Shown piece after piece: positions 34,270 to 46,328 of a DNA stretch of 64,000 nucleotides. Below the pieces are notes generated by a model that ran no database searches, was not told the DNA's origin, and was given only the letters and a program-made list of their open reading frames with translations. Position numbers and translations under genes: made by a program. The first letter of the stretch is position 1. Each line of letters begins with the position of its first letter. The stretch spans positions 1,321,924 to 1,385,923 of the forward strand of contig NW_006497023.1 in assembly GCF_000471905.2 (NCBI RefSeq), in the 5' to 3' direction. The DNA is from Amborella trichopoda (taxonomy: Eukaryota > Streptophyta > Magnoliopsida > Amborellales > Amborellaceae).

Positions 34270-36334
34270 TAAAAAATGGCGAACACTCAAGATAGCCCGA
34301 TAACGGTGCACAATAGCCAAGATGACGAATTCCATGACCAAGACGAAGATCAAGAGAGCCAAGAGTCTGAAGAAATCCCTCAACCTGAGGAACTCACTTT
34401 CCATGTTGAGCAATTCAAGAGGAGGTTCGATCGTGACCCAACGACTATCATCGAAGAGACGATCGACATAAACTTAGGAACTGAGAAGGATCCAAGGTTA
34501 ACTAAGATTGGAACCTCCCTATCTCCTGAGGAGCAGGAAAATATTATTTCCTTTCTCAAAGAATATCGCGATGTCTTTGCCTAGTCATACGATGATATGC
34601 CAGGGCTAGATCCCACATTGGTGCAACATCACTTAATATTCAATGAAGGGGCCAAGCCTGTAAGGCAGAAACTCTGACGTTAAAAGACCCACCTTGAGCT
34701 CAAAATTAAAGAAGAACTCTACAAGCTGCTCAATGCCAAGTTCATTACCCCCGTCGATCACTCAAAATGGTTGGCCAACATAGTGGTCGTACCCAAGAAA
34801 GACGGGAGGATCCAATGGTGTGTTGACTACAAAGACCTCAACAAGGCATGCCCAAAGGATAATTTTCCATTACTAAACATAGATGCCTTGGGGACAATAC
34901 TGTGGGGCATGAGATGTTCTCGCTTCTCAAGTTACAACCAGATCTTCATGACAGAAGAAGACCAGACCAAGACTTCGTTCATAACACAATGGGGAACTTA
35001 CTGCTACAAAGTCATGCCCTTTGGCCTAAAAAATGAAGGGGCAACTTATAAGCGGGCAATGACTAGCATCTTCCATGACTTAATGCACACCATCTTGGAA
35101 GACTACGTCAATGACCTTCTGGTCAAGTCGAAGGCCAAGCTTGATCATCTCACCAACCTGAGAACCATTTTTGAAGCGCTCCAGAAACATCAACTCAAAC
35201 TCAATCTGCAAAAATGTGCCTTTGGGGTTGAATCTAGCAAATTACTAAGCTTTATAGTAAGCCAAATAGGCATTGAGGTGGACCCGTACAAAATACGAGC
35301 CATCACTAAAATGCCCTCTCCCTAAAACATCACAAAAATTCGTGGGTTGCAAGGTCGCATACAATCCATAAGGTGTTTCATCTCACAACTAGCAGACAAG
35401 TGCATGCCGTTTAATAGACTACTCAAGAAAGATACCCCATTCATATAGGATAATGAGTGCCAAGAAGTGTTTGATCAAATCAAGGAGTACCTCACCAAAC
35501 CTCCCATCCTTAGTCCTCATAGTCTAGACAAACCCCTGTTCCTATGCATGTTAATGAGAGATAAGACCATGGGGGCAATGTTGGGAAGGTGAAAGAAGAA
35601 AAGCTCAAGCCCTATCAAGAAAAGGATGAAACGATGATCCAATATTTCAAGAAAATCACGTTTTTGCATGTAACTAGGGAAAATAATCGGTTCGTCGATG
35701 CCCTTGCGACCCTTGCTTCAATGGTTGATATTCGTCCAAAATCACCACATTTCCATTCTATATCAAGAACGAACATGATCCTTCCCCACCAAGGATTGAC
35801 GAAGAAATAGAGCAAGAAAATGAGAACGATGGGGAAGTGTCTCTCGTGGATTTAGAGAAGCCCTTCGAAGGTTTTACCTTGAAGGAGCTACCAAAAAGCA
35901 TAAAGAAGCCCTTCGAAGGTTTTATCCTGAAGGAGCTACCAAAAAGGATAAAGAAGCCCTTCGAAGGTTTTCTATGAGATTCTTAATAAGAGGTGATTTA
36001 TTTCTCAAAACGTCCTTCAATGGCATCATTCTACGGTGTCTTGATCAGCCAGAAATCAATCAAGTACTAACAGAGTTACACGATGAAGGAGGTTATTATG
36101 GTGCAACCGCGGAGCTAAGGCTATTACTTGACCACCATGGCTGAAAATTGTTGAAAGTTCACAAAGACGTGTCCCAAATGTCAGCTTTATGAAGACCTCA
36201 TCCATGCACCGTCTGTACCACTCAACTCAACACCGCCTGTATGGCCCTTTGCCATGTGGGGTCTTGATATCATCGAAATGGTCTCACCGAAAGCCTCAAA
36301 CGATCACCATTTTATATTAACGGCTGTAGAGTAC
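34270..36334 (+). pseudogene. F reverse transcriptase, RNase H part and integrase start
   Basis: Reverse transcriptase: NIVVVPKKDGRIQWCVDYKD, SYNQIFMTEEDQTKTSFITQ, YCYKVMPFGLKN, LEDYVNDLLVKSK (altered YVDD position). RNase H/connection: FLHVTRENNRFVDALATLAS. Integrase zinc region near 36060-36200 (ELHDEGG-like, CPKCQL-like). The N-terminal stretch 34276-34584 (acidic, then FKRRFDRDPTTIIEETIDIN) is the linker before reverse transcriptase and matches 51317-51640 in D. Confidence 0.75.
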
Positions 36335-37487
36335 TGTTTCAACGTAATTTTTTAGCACCTTGGTCCCTGATGCAGAATATAGAGGAATCAGGTCAATAAA
36401 GCCTAGCAAAAATAGTGGAAATTTTGACAATCCTATAATTGCCCTAGAACTGATTAAGCTCTTCATCAGCACTCTAAAAGGCCACTTTCCAAGTTTCATG
36501 ACGATCAGACATGTCTAAGGTAGTGAACACAGAAAAACAATTTCAGAAAAATTGGCCTTTTGCACCTTGAAATAGACCCCATAACTAGAACTCTATTTTT
36601 GGTGCATCAAACAGCTATGGGACCATCGCCATTAGATCCCAAACGGTCGAAAACCCTTATGAGTCAAGTTTCGGCTTAACGGGTACTCCCGGACAAAGTT
36701 ATGAGTAAAATACCAAAAAGGGGTAGGCCGCACACTATTCCCATGTGGCCACCTTGCACCAAAACACGATTAAAGGTGGCTGTGTTTATAGTCACGGGCA
36801 ATGACTTTCGGGGCCCATATCTCACTCGTTTAGAGTCGAGTCGCGCTGAAATTTTGTGAGTGTGTTCGTCTCGTCGAGACGAGCATTTTGATATGTGGTA
36901 CGTCCCGTGGCAATGCCCGAGTAAGTAGAAAAACTAGAGAGAAGTTGTTGATCCGTGAAGGAAGCTGCAGAAAATTTAGCAGCAGCACGCCCCACTTTGA
37001 TGGCCAAATCACGACGCTCGTATACTCTATCGATTCAAAACCAATTGCATTATGTACGTAAGGTCCAAGGCTATCTTTGGTCAGAACCCTGCATACGATG
37101 AACAGTTGGATTTCACACACAAAGGTGTCGAAGTTGCTGTAAATTCTGCCCTTGGATTTCAAGATTCTGACCAAAAGATTAAGACGACGAAATCTTAATC
37201 CAGACGAACTGGAGTTGTGTTTGTTGCAATGTGATCGTGACGGCATACTCATTGTGATTTAGTGAAGAAAATGAAGAAAAACATCAAGGAATGAGCACAC
37301 TATCGATTTGAATTTTTCAATATTCATCCAAAATTCAAGTCTCATGATCATGCTTAAAAACATGATTCATGGCTTGAAGTTGGTATCAAATCGATCTCCA
37401 TGTCGAGCTCTACAAGAAAACAATTATCTTTCAATCAAATGGGCATCAGAATAACCCTGGATCAGTCATGAAAGATCACTCAAGTTC
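36335..37487 (+). repeat. X_R 5' LTR (partial)
   Basis: Runs from TGTTTCAACG through CACCTTGGTCCCTGATGC, GTGGCCACCTTGCACC and GTGTTCGTCTCGTCGAGACG to TTCTTGAGCAGAAG, then passes directly into 3'-block sequence, so the downstream U5 part and the coding region are not present. Confidence 0.7.
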
Positions 37488-37624
37488 TTGAGCAGAAGAA
37501 GAAGCAAACCAACCAAAGAAATGCTCTCCTCATGTAAGAAGAAGCAAAACCACTTGGAGAAGTTAGCTTCAGCTCATCTGACAAATGCCACCAAAGTGGA
37601 TGGTTATAGGCTAAAAGAAAAGCC

Positions 37625-37794
37625 AACCATTTCCGAGTCAACTTCAATTCATCTGACATGCATATCAAACATACAAGGAAGACTTCTCTGGCAAGGAACT
37701 GACCTATGATGGAGAGGACACCCTGTTCACAGTGGATGCCCTTCCACAGAACAACATGGACTTCACTGTTGTGCTAGAGGACTTGGCTTCTAAC
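37625..37794 (+). pseudogene. AGO4-like: Captured Argonaute (AGO4/6/9 clade) fragment in X_R
   Basis: Plus strand encodes NHFRVNFNSSDM, then in another frame YQTYKEDFSGKELTYDGED, TLFTVDALPQN and NMDFTVVLEDLASN. It is the same pair of Argonaute N-domain pieces as at 28530-28697, with scattered amino-acid differences (A/E, A/T, E/D, H/D, I/N), so both were inherited from one captured ancestor. Nucleotide identity between the copies here is about 89% by eye, higher than in much of the surrounding block. The surrounding sequence has no other Argonaute domain. The fragment is too short to act as a protein; an RNA role is possible but untested. Confidence 0.8.
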
Positions 37795-37999
37795 TGGCAT
37801 CATAAGCCATGCTTTACCACCCGTCACCACCCTTAGACTACCCAAATCAGCACCGTGCGTAAACATCCCCGCACATGACTCATTGTCGTGCACAACAGTT
37901 CCCACTTACGACTCATCACCACACGCGAGCAATGTCGTGCGCCTCATGACGCTGACCATGCACTGATAAGTGTCGTCTTAGGGCAGTGCCAGCTATGTC

Positions 38000-38190
38000 T
38001 TCCAAAGGCTAGTGTCAGCAGTGCTATTAACTCCCAGTGTCGGCTGAGGACTAAGTCTCGATTGTGCTTGTAACCCCCTAGCACCGACTGCCTTTTGAGG
38101 GTCAGCACCGACTGTGTCAGTGTCGGCTTTGTCCAGTGCCAGCTGCCTGTCTTAAGTCAGTGCCGGCTGTGTGCTTCACTGTGGCTGTTC
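38000..38190 (+). repeat. GCCGGCTGTGT-type minisatellite in X_R, first block
   Basis: Units such as CAGTGCCGGCTGTGTGC and TCAGCACCGACTGTGTC, about 30 bp; counterpart of 28130-28370. Confidence 0.6.
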
Positions 38191-38795
38191 ACCTCCCGAT
38201 GACTCCTCGTTTTTTGTGTCCCCTCGATTCTTGAGACTCCTCATTTTCAGGACCTAAGATGCTTTGCCTCCCAGTGGATTGTACAATTTTTTAGATGAAC
38301 CGTTTGCCTTCCCTGCAACCTTCCAGCTTCACCCTTCAGTTTCCCGTTGGAACGCCCCTCTCGCTGTCGGAAACCTCTCCAAATGCCACCAAGTTATCGG
38401 GAAACCATTTACATCCTTCAGAAAACTCCCAAAACTGGCAGAAATGCTTGGGCAGCCCACTGTTACAACTCCCGTCTTCTTTTCCTTCGTCAGAGCCTTA
38501 AAAACCATAGTTGGAGTTTCCTTGAAAAGCCCCTTGTGCCGACTGTGAAGTTCCTGCAACTTCAACTAATCCTTCCCCCCTTCTCTAACGACGTCTCCTT
38601 GTTCAATCGAAACCTCCCCTGCTTTTCCGACAATCTCTTGATATCCTTGCCGAAACCTTCTCTGTAAACCCTTGTCGGAATCCTTGGTTGCCTGCTAAAG
38701 CTCTCACTGGAGATTTCCTTCTCTCTGTTAAAAGTTTTTTTACTTAAGTATTTTTTTTAATTTCGGTGAAAAGTAGGGAAATGGGGTTGTGCCCC

Positions 38796-38807
38796 CTTTA
38801 TATAGCC
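38796..38807 (-). promoter_or_regulatory. Opposing TATA box in X_R
   Basis: Minus strand GGCTATATAAAGGGGGC, a good plant TATA box, pointing leftward, against the element. The downstream 0.6 kb (38790 to 38190) is conserved in X_L and reads like a leader. The Argonaute fragment lies about 1 kb downstream in antisense orientation. Function is inferred only. Confidence 0.45.
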
Positions 38808-38999
38808 AACACTATTCTCAGATGCCCCTCGCAAACTGAGAATCCCAGCCGCATCCTAGAAGGCCACATGACAATGAGCCGAGTCGAGCTTTGACCTGAG
38901 GCCCGAGGTAAGTCTCATTGTCGCCTGTAAAATCCCATTCCAACAGAAGCCAGGACTGAGTTGAGCTCACGCCGAAGCCCAAACACTAACCCACACCTA

Positions 39000-39335
39000 G
39001 TGCCAGCTGTGGGCTCAAGGACTTCAGCGCCACCTGTGTTGTTGGTAACGTCAGTGCCGACTGTGTGCTCTGAGACTCAGCGCTGGCTGTGTGCTCTGAG
39101 ACTCAGCGTCGTCCGTGTTGCTGGTGACTTCAGCGCCAGGTGTGTGCTCTGAGACTCAGCGTTGTCTGAGTTGTTAGAGACTCAGTGTCAGTTGTGTGCT
39201 CAGAGACTTAGTGTCAGCTGTTTTCAAGAGATAGCACGAGTAGTTCTCAACGCCGATTGTATTTTTAACAACCCCAGTGCCGGCCGAGTGCTCAAGAAAT
39301 AATTGTTGCTGCACTTGGCGCCGACTGTATTTCAA
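39000..39335 (+). repeat. GCCGGCTGTGT-type minisatellite in X_R, second block
   Basis: About ten units such as GAGACTCAGCGCTGGCTGTG and CAGTGCCGACTGTGTGCTC. Counterpart of 27040-27345 in X_L. Confidence 0.65.
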
Positions 39336-39749
39336 ATAGTATATTGTCCCAGACTTCAGGCCCAAGCCGTGTGTGTCCTATTATTATTTTCCCTAGTGAA
39401 GTTGCACCTTGACTCTAACTTATTATCCCCAGTAAAGTGGAACCTAGGTCGATTAAACTCAAATCATGACTCCTCATCCCTAGTAGGAGAGTCATACTCG
39501 TACTGCATCTTATTATCCCTAGTGGAGTTAGGCTCATTTTTATTGCCCCAACCCCTAGAGGTCTGCCTCACACCTATTTATTCTTTCCTCAGGGATATAA
39601 AAGACCCACATTTGTCCCCTTGTCCTCAATGAAGTCGGCTTTCCTACCTGAGCCCCTTGCTGGTCTTACTTATTTTGTCTCAAGGAGTTAGATTACTGTC
39701 CACAAACCTATTCCCCATGGAGTCTCACCTACATGGTGGCTCAAGCCTT

Positions 39750-40408
39750 GATCCGCACTGCAAGACCTAAATTGCACAACTTTGATCCGCGCTGTATGAC
39801 CTAAATTGTACAGCTTTGGTCCGTGCTGCATGACCTTAAACTGCATAGCTTCGGTCTGTATTGCATGACCTGAAACTACACAGCCTTAGTCAGCGCTGCA
39901 TGACCTTAAAACTGCACAGCTTCGGTCCACGCTGCATGACCTTAAACTGCACAGCTTTCGTCTGTGTTGCATGACCTTAAACTGTACAACCTTGGTCTGC
40001 ACTGCATGATCTTAAATGCATAGCTTTGGTCCGTGCTGCATGACAACTGCACAGCCTTGGTCTAGTTGCACGACCCTAAAACTACATGGTCCAAACTATA
40101 CGACCATAAACTGTAGCGGAGGTCTCGCTGCAAGACCCTAAACTACACAGTCCAAGCTATATGACTTTAAACCATAGTATACATCCTCACGGCATGATTT
40201 TAAAAGGCTTCACACTACGGTCCAAACTATATGACCTTAAACTGTAGCGGAGGTCTAGTTGCACGACCTTAAACTGCATGATCCTAGTTGTATGACTTTA
40301 AAATTGCTTAACCACGGTCTAGTTGTATGACCTCAAATTATATTACACGTCCTAACCACATGACGATAAACTGCTTTGCACAGGTCCTGGAGGTATGACC
40401 ATAAACTC
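39750..40408 (+). repeat. 35-bp GCATGACCTTAAACTGC array, X_R
   Basis: About 18 degenerate units with core GCATGACCTTAAACTGCAC then AGCTTTGGTCCGTGCT; 35 bp where regular. A stray pair lies at 40745-40835. Longer than the X_L array, so the copy number changed after the two copies split. Confidence 0.8.
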
Positions 40409-42151
40409 GCCCTCACATATGCGCACACACCTGTTATGTGCATTTTCAACCATGTCTTCCCTAACTGACCCGTTTGTGTGTGCGCACCACCTTTAATACC
40501 TCCCCAATGTGTCCATTCATTTCATCATCCTTCATCATCCCCCAGTGAGTTTCACCTGCGCTCACAAAATGGTGAACCATCTCGCCACCTATCCTCGTCA
40601 TAAGCTAGTGGGTCACTATTTTTCACGTAGCTTTCATACATCATACATCTGTCATACGTAGCCTCGTGCCATCTCCCCAAAAGTGAGCTAAAACCACTAC
40701 CATACTCACTTCATGGCCCCTATAGAATGTTATCCATTTTCATTATGGTCCAGTTGTATGACCTTAAACTGTAGTACACTTTCTGGCCGCATGATGATAA
40801 AAGGCTTTGCATAGGTCTCGGAGGCATGACCTTAAACATGCCTCTACAAAAAATAACAAGCATGGTGTATACCTTAGTAAAAGAATGCCATGAGTAAAAT
40901 TGACAGACATGCATGGTCACAAAACCATGAGTAAAATAGTTTCATGAATAAAAATCGGGCATGGTGAAAACCTGAAAGGGCATCGTGAGTAAAAATGAAC
41001 AATAAGGGTGGACATGGCCAAAAGGTCATGGGTAAAAGAGATCCAAATAAAGGAAGTTGGTGAAAACCTTCTTTACGGCGCCGCTTCTTCAAGTGAAAAT
41101 CCGTAAAGGATGCTTGGACCAATAAACAGGTTGATGCAGCACTTGCCTCAACAGGCGGCTTCGACCCACACTCAAAAAGAAAATCCCTAGTGTCACAACA
41201 CCAGGGCTCTAAAAATTCGAGCTTCAAGGAAAAGATTTCAACAGCCTGAGTCTATTCCAAAAAGGACTTGAAAGACAAAATACTCACCAAGACAGCAGAA
41301 CAAGTCTCATGAGGAAGAACACTATTCCCACTAGGTCACAAACACACTTCAAAAATACTAAAGACCACTACGAAGGCAAGAAACTGACAAAGCCAAGGTG
41401 AACCTGCCAAAGACTTCAGTTCGCCTCGTCAAAATTCCCTCTAGCCAATAAGCCCAGCTTTTGGTACCAGCTAAAAAAATTCCCCCAACTGGACCAGCAG
41501 GCGGGCCCCACAAAGGTATCCTGACTGTCAAAAGCAAACCTGGTGTAGCAACAAACAGCACTAACTAAAGGCTCTTCAGCAAACCAACAAGGAAATCATT
41601 CTGACAAACCAAAAGACGCCCCAAGAAGGCTAAGTCAGCCATGACTTTGGACCTGCTAGCAGTGGTAGGGGTCATACCCAAAGCTGGTCACCTCGATAAA
41701 TTGAGGTACCCTACCCGCCAAAGAACAACTGGTGCCCGACACAGACAGCCGCTTACCAAAGGCTCTTTTGCTGTCTATCCAAGAAAAAGAGACCCAGACT
41801 AAATGGGAACAATGCCCTTCGACATGGCACTCAATTGCCAGATGGGCCTAATTCTGATTGGCGAGGTCCGTACAAAATCCTCAGCTTCAGAATCGCAAGC
41901 AGTCTACATGAGGGTGAGGACTTCAATAAGATCCCTCCAAAAAATACAAATCTCTTTTCCCCTAAAAGTCTCTACGGATGGACCCACGAACAATGCACCG
42001 CTACGTCTGAGCATCTTAGTTACACCATTGTGTTAATCTCCTCGACGTTCACGTGGTCCTGTGGCTAGGAAGAAAAAAGTAATAAAGCTGAAGGAAATAT
42101 TTTGAGTGTTCTTCTTGCTTCTCTCAAAGCACAACACTTGGTGAGGAAAGC

Positions 42152-43681
42152 TGTTTGAATGTATTTTTCATCACCTTGGTCCCTGATGTAGAATATAGAG
42201 GAAGCAGGTTAATAAAGCTTGACAAACATAGTGGACGTTTCAACTGTCTCAGAATTGCCCCAAAACTTATCAAGATCTTCATCAGCATTTCAAAATGCCA
42301 CTTGCCAAGTTTCATCACAATCAGACATGTCTAAGGCAATGAACAGAAAGAAACAATTTCAGATAAATTGGCTCTAACACCTTGAAATGGACCCCATAAC
42401 TAGAACTATATTTTTGGTGCATCAAATAGCTCTGAGACTATTGTCATTGGATCCGTCACAGTTGAAAACCTTTACGGGTCAAGTTTCTGCTTAATCAAGT
42501 ACTCTAGGACAAAGTTATGGGTAAATTACTGAAAAAAGGTAGGTCGCTCACTATTCCCGTGTGGCCACCTTGCTCCGAAACACCATTAAAGGTGGCTGTT
42601 TTTACAGCTACGGGCAGTGACTTTCGGGGCCAATATCTCATTCGTTCGGAGTCGATTCCTGCTCAAATTTTGTGAGCGTGTTCGTCTCGTCAAGACAAGC
42701 GTTTCGATTTGTGGTTCGCCCCGTGACGATGCCCAAGTAGGGAGAAAAACTAGAGGGAAGTTGCTGATCCATAAAAGAAGTTGCAGAAAATTCAGCAGCA
42801 GCATGCCCCACTCCAGCGGCCAAATCATGACGCTCGTGTACTCGATCGACTTGAAATCAATTGCCTTATGTGCGTAATGTCTGAGGCTATCATTGGTCCG
42901 AATCCTGCGTACTATGAACGGTTGGATTTGACATTGGATTTCAAGATTTCGTAATGTCTGAGGCTATCATGACGATGAAATCTTCATCCAGATACGAAAT
43001 CGAGCTGCGTTTGTTGCATCATGATCATGACGACATGCTCCGTGTGTTCTGAAATTTCACACATTGTTAGGAAGGGGAAAAACAGTCCTTCTGAACTTAT
43101 TTTAAAAATTTCTTTTAATTCAATTAAATTGTAATTATCTTCAATTCTATGTAGTTTTTGGTTGTCCACCGATGTTTGGGCCCAATTCTATATAAACATG
43201 CAATGCCAAATTATAAAGGACTCTCGGTTCATTTTCTTCAATCAACCAATAAAGTTACAATTTTTGCTTAAGCTCGTGGGTGCGTCTTGGAGAAAGAGAG
43301 AGGAGAGAGAAGAAAAGGGTCGGTACCCTTCAGTAAGGTAACTTTCTCTCTTCTCCCCTCTTTCTCTCTCTTCCCCTCTTTCTCTCTCTTTTTTCTCTGT
43401 CTCATCCTCTTTTCTCATCTTTGTCTCTTTTCTTCTCATCTTTCTCTCTCTTCTTCCTATCTCTTGCTCTCCCTCCTCTTTACTTAAATACAGCCAGTGA
43501 TGCCTGGGGCGAACTGTGTCCTCTCTTTCGTCCTTTCTTAAACACAGCCAGTGATGCTTAGTGTTGACTGTGTCCTTCTCTTTCTACTTTTGTTAAACAC
43601 AACCGACAATGGCTGACGCTGACTGTGTCCTCCTCTCTCCTCTTGTCTTAAACATAGTCGGCAAAGCTTGAAGCCGACTAT
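42152..43681 (+). repeat. X_R 3' LTR up to the insertion of D
   Basis: Starts TGTTTGAATG, follows the 36335 copy, includes a TATA box CTATATAAAC at 43188-43196, a CT tract at 43330-43480 and four units of an ACACAGCCnnnAATGCT minisatellite at 43485-43681. D's LTR begins at 43682 before any LTR end is reached. Confidence 0.7.
43188..43196 (+). promoter_or_regulatory. LTR TATA box, X_R
   Basis: CTATATAAA followed by CATGC, conserved with 23491-23500 in X_L; located before the CT tract, as expected for an LTR promoter. Confidence 0.6.
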
Positions 43682-45083
43682 TGTAGACACCCCATTTTGA
43701 AACCGGCAAATTATACAGTTTCTGATTACGACTACATTATCCTAGTAAACCCAAAATGCATACTTCACATAATCTATCTAGTAACACGGAACCAGTTTGC
43801 CTACCCGGAACCTTGCAGAACCCTGTTTTGACCAAGATTTTTTTAAATGCCTTGTTTTACCAAAAAAATCATTAAAAATAGTAAATAGTTTTGATCCAAA
43901 TTTTTTTTGAGAGCTTCATAAGAGGCTAAGAAAAACACCAAAAGTGAAAAAAGGAATTTTGGACAAGTTTTGAGTCAAGCGACACTAGCCGTGTCGCCCA
44001 GCATGGTTGGGTAACACTGGCAGTGTCGCCCAAGTAATTCCAATAAATGTCCTGTTTTACAAAAAATCACTAAAAATTGTAAAAAAAGTATGTTTTGACT
44101 CAAATGTTTCTGGTAGCTTTACAAGAGGATGTGGAATGCACTCAAAGTAAAAAAAATGAACTTTGACCAAGTTTGGCTGGGTGACACTCCCTGTGTCGCC
44201 CAGCCTAAATTCGGTGACATGCCCAGTGTCGCGTAGATTTGGGCGATACTACTAGTGTCGCCCAGGGCAAAATAGTGTCGCCCAGCCTAAATTCGGTGAC
44301 ATGCCCAGTGTCGCCTAGATTTGGGCGATACTACTAGTGTCGCCTAGACCATTTTGTCCTGAATTAGAATTTTCGGCTTTTTGGATGATTTTTTACCTTT
44401 TCTTGGGCGACACTAGGTGTGTCGCCCAAATCCGTGACCCTCAAAAAGTGGATCTTTGACCGAGGGATTTGTTTGTTGTGAGAAGATATTCTCCCCAACA
44501 ATTTTTGCCCCCTTTTTAACATCTTTTTGTGACTATTTAGAGGGCGGCGGCGGAGGGAAAAATCGAGGAGGACTGGGGAGAGAGAGAAACCCTCGGAGAT
44601 AGAGAGAGATAGAGATCTGAGAGAAAAAACTCAAAGAGAAATCCCTATCTAACCTAAACCTAAGAACCCTAGTTCTAAGCCATTTTCCAGGGCACTACCA
44701 CCCTACTCAATCAATAGTTTTTTGCTGACATCCGAATAAGAGAGGCAAAAGATGACCGGCTCTAATACGAGCAAGCCCCATAAGGCTTGAGAGTCTCGGG
44801 TCATCCAGCTTGGTTCACTATCATTTCTTTCTTTTTCTTATTATTTTATGATTTCAATTGTTTTTTGAACTGTTTTGTTAATTTTATTTAAGATTGCATT
44901 TTGGACGCTCGGATCATGCTAGCCCTGTCACAGATCTGCTCGTTTCTGGGTAGATCTGGCCTTAGATCTGAATTCGATTTGTCCCACTTTCTTTCCCATT
45001 TTATTTATTACATTTTCATTTAGCTTAAGGTGTTAAAATCGATAGATATTCATCGGAAGATCTGTCTGATTTCATTATAAACA
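43682..45083 (+). repeat. D 5' LTR, 1402 bp
   Basis: TGTAGACACCCC ... TTATAAACA, followed by the primer site. Homologous to 59978-60729 and 60730-61812. U3 carries at least seven GGGCGACAC/GTGTCGCCC dyads; 44193-44356 is an 82-bp exact-period tandem duplication; U5 has GA-rich sequence near 44570-44640. Confidence 0.8.
43978..44429. repeat. Cluster of GGGCGACAC...GTGTCGCCC dyads in D 5' LTR
   Basis: Dyads at about 43978-44000, 44010-44032, 44179-44202, 44212-44236, 44241-44264, its copy 82 bp on, and 44403-44429. The last has perfect 11-bp arms TTGGGCGACAC and GTGTCGCCCAA around TAGGT. Arms are conserved while the 3-7 central bases vary. Confidence 0.85.
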
Positions 45084-45086
45084 TTT

Positions 45087-45104
45087 TGGCACCCACCGTG
45101 GGGC
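45087..45104 (+). other. Primer-binding site, D
   Basis: TGGCACCCACCGTGGGGC, matching the E site TGGCGCCCACCGTGGGGC; this form is typical of Tat-lineage elements. Confidence 0.8.
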
Positions 45105-45936
45105 GTTTCGATCTTGATCCAAGCGCCAAAGTACAGTTTTATTTCACTATTTTTCACTGTGATCAGTCACAAAAAAATCACATGAATCTACAGGGATCAA
45201 GATCCATGGTATTGGTGCTCCAAAACCCTATCTGATCTGGGTGACACCAGCCATGTCACCGGCGGGACACCAACAGTGCTGCCCAGATCTAGGGCGACAC
45301 TCCCCATGTCGCCCAAAATTTGAAAGTTTCATAATTTTCTGAAACTTTGCAAATATCTTCTAGGGATTTTTTTATGACTGTTCACCAAATTTTAGAGAAA
45401 ATAAAATTTTTAAAAATACCAAACAAATACTTTACTTGATATAGTCTACTTTTGTTTGTTTACTCTGCCTTAATTTATTTCATCAAAAATTTTTTTTTTT
45501 CCTGCTTCTTCCAAGTTTAAAATAATCTTATTTAATTAATTTTGAGACTAAAAAAATATAAAAACATAAAACAAATATATTTGTTTGGGCGACACTAGCA
45601 GTGTCGCCCACCCTGTAAAGGCGACACCACCCTTGTCTCCCAACTGCAAAGGTCTCCGAAAATTTCTGGGACCTAACAAACCTGTTCCAGAGCCTTTGAG
45701 TTACTTGTTCACCAAATTTTGGCCCAAAATAAAATTTTTAAAAATATAAAAAAAATTATTTTGCCTCAAATAGGTCTGCTCTGTTCTGGCTATCTGATTT
45801 TATTTTAGTTTGTTATTTTTCATCAAAGTCATGTTTTCCATGCTTTCACTATGCTTATTTTAACTGTGATTCACCAAGGTTAAAAAATATTATATATATA
45901 TATATATATATACATCGAGGGCTGCTTGCACCCTCC

Positions 45937-46328
45937 CTGAACCGTGTCCCGTTCGAGTCACCCTCAACTCGGACCACACTCGACTTAGCACGGACTGTGA
46001 CTGGTCACATTGTTCTGACTTCACCTTCTTAAGGGTTTTTTACCCCTCCATTTATACTATGCTTCGAGTGAGTTTCGCCTTGAAGCGTGCATCACTAGGC
46101 ACAATCAGTGCCGAGCGCTCACTTATTTTCCCCTGAACCGTGTCCCGTTTGAGCCAACCTCGACTTGGGCCGCGCTCGACGTAGCACGGACTGTGCCTGG
46201 TCTCATTTTTCTGAATTTACCTTCTTAGGGTTGCTTACCCCTTCATCTTTATTATGCTTCGAGTGAATTTCGCCTTGAAGCACGCCTCGCTAGGCACTAT
46301 CAATGTCGAATGCTTCCTTATTTTTCTT
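45937..46328 (+). repeat. 196-bp tandem duplication in D leader
   Basis: Both copies start CTGAACCGTGTCCCGTT and share TAGCACGGACTGTG and TGCTTCGAGTGA; about 83% identical by eye. Confidence 0.8.

Larger units (their letters stand above)
32139..36334 (+). mobile_element. F: Tat/Ogre-like fragment of the D family, plus strand
   Basis: Collinear with D from 49185 to about 54010. Covers the gag/protease linker, protease, reverse transcriptase, RNase H part and start of the integrase. Its left edge is the head-to-head joint with X_L, its right edge the insertion of X_R within the integrase YFTKW region. LTRs are not present in the window. Fossil with many breaks. Confidence 0.8.
37488..42151 (+). 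other. Non-coding 3' block of X_R
   Basis: Inverted counterpart of 24706-29000. In order: one 39-bp unit, Argonaute fragment, GCCGGCGCTG-type units, 0.6-kb block with opposing TATA, GCCGGCGCTG-type units, 35-bp array, GGTGAAAACCTGAAAGGGCA motif (40960), single 219-bp unit (41560-41770). Frames such as 41803-42036 are not recognisable proteins. Confidence 0.7.
36335..43681 (+). mobile_element. X_R: Tat element of the X family, lacking the coding block, inserted in F
   Basis: LTR (36335-37487) - 3' block (37488-42151) - LTR (from 42152), all plus orientation. The left insertion point is exact: F's integrase reading stops at ...AVEY, where D continues toward FTKW, and TGTTTC of the LTR starts at 36335; candidate target site AGTAC (36330-36334). 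The two LTRs look about 85% identical by eye, so the insertion is several million years old by usual plant rates (inference). The 3' block matches X_L in inverted orientation. Its right-hand LTR is interrupted by element D. Confidence 0.75.

Noticed and set aside
41835-41920. DWRGPYKILSF, resembling the GPY/F end of an integrase
   Set aside because: It lies just before the LTR, after the 3' block, where no integrase is expected; X already has its GPY/F-like end at 29330-29360 (minus). Short chance similarity is more likely.
45887-45912. TATATATA run as a promoter
   Set aside because: A simple TA microsatellite in the leader, downstream of the LTR; not conserved in E.
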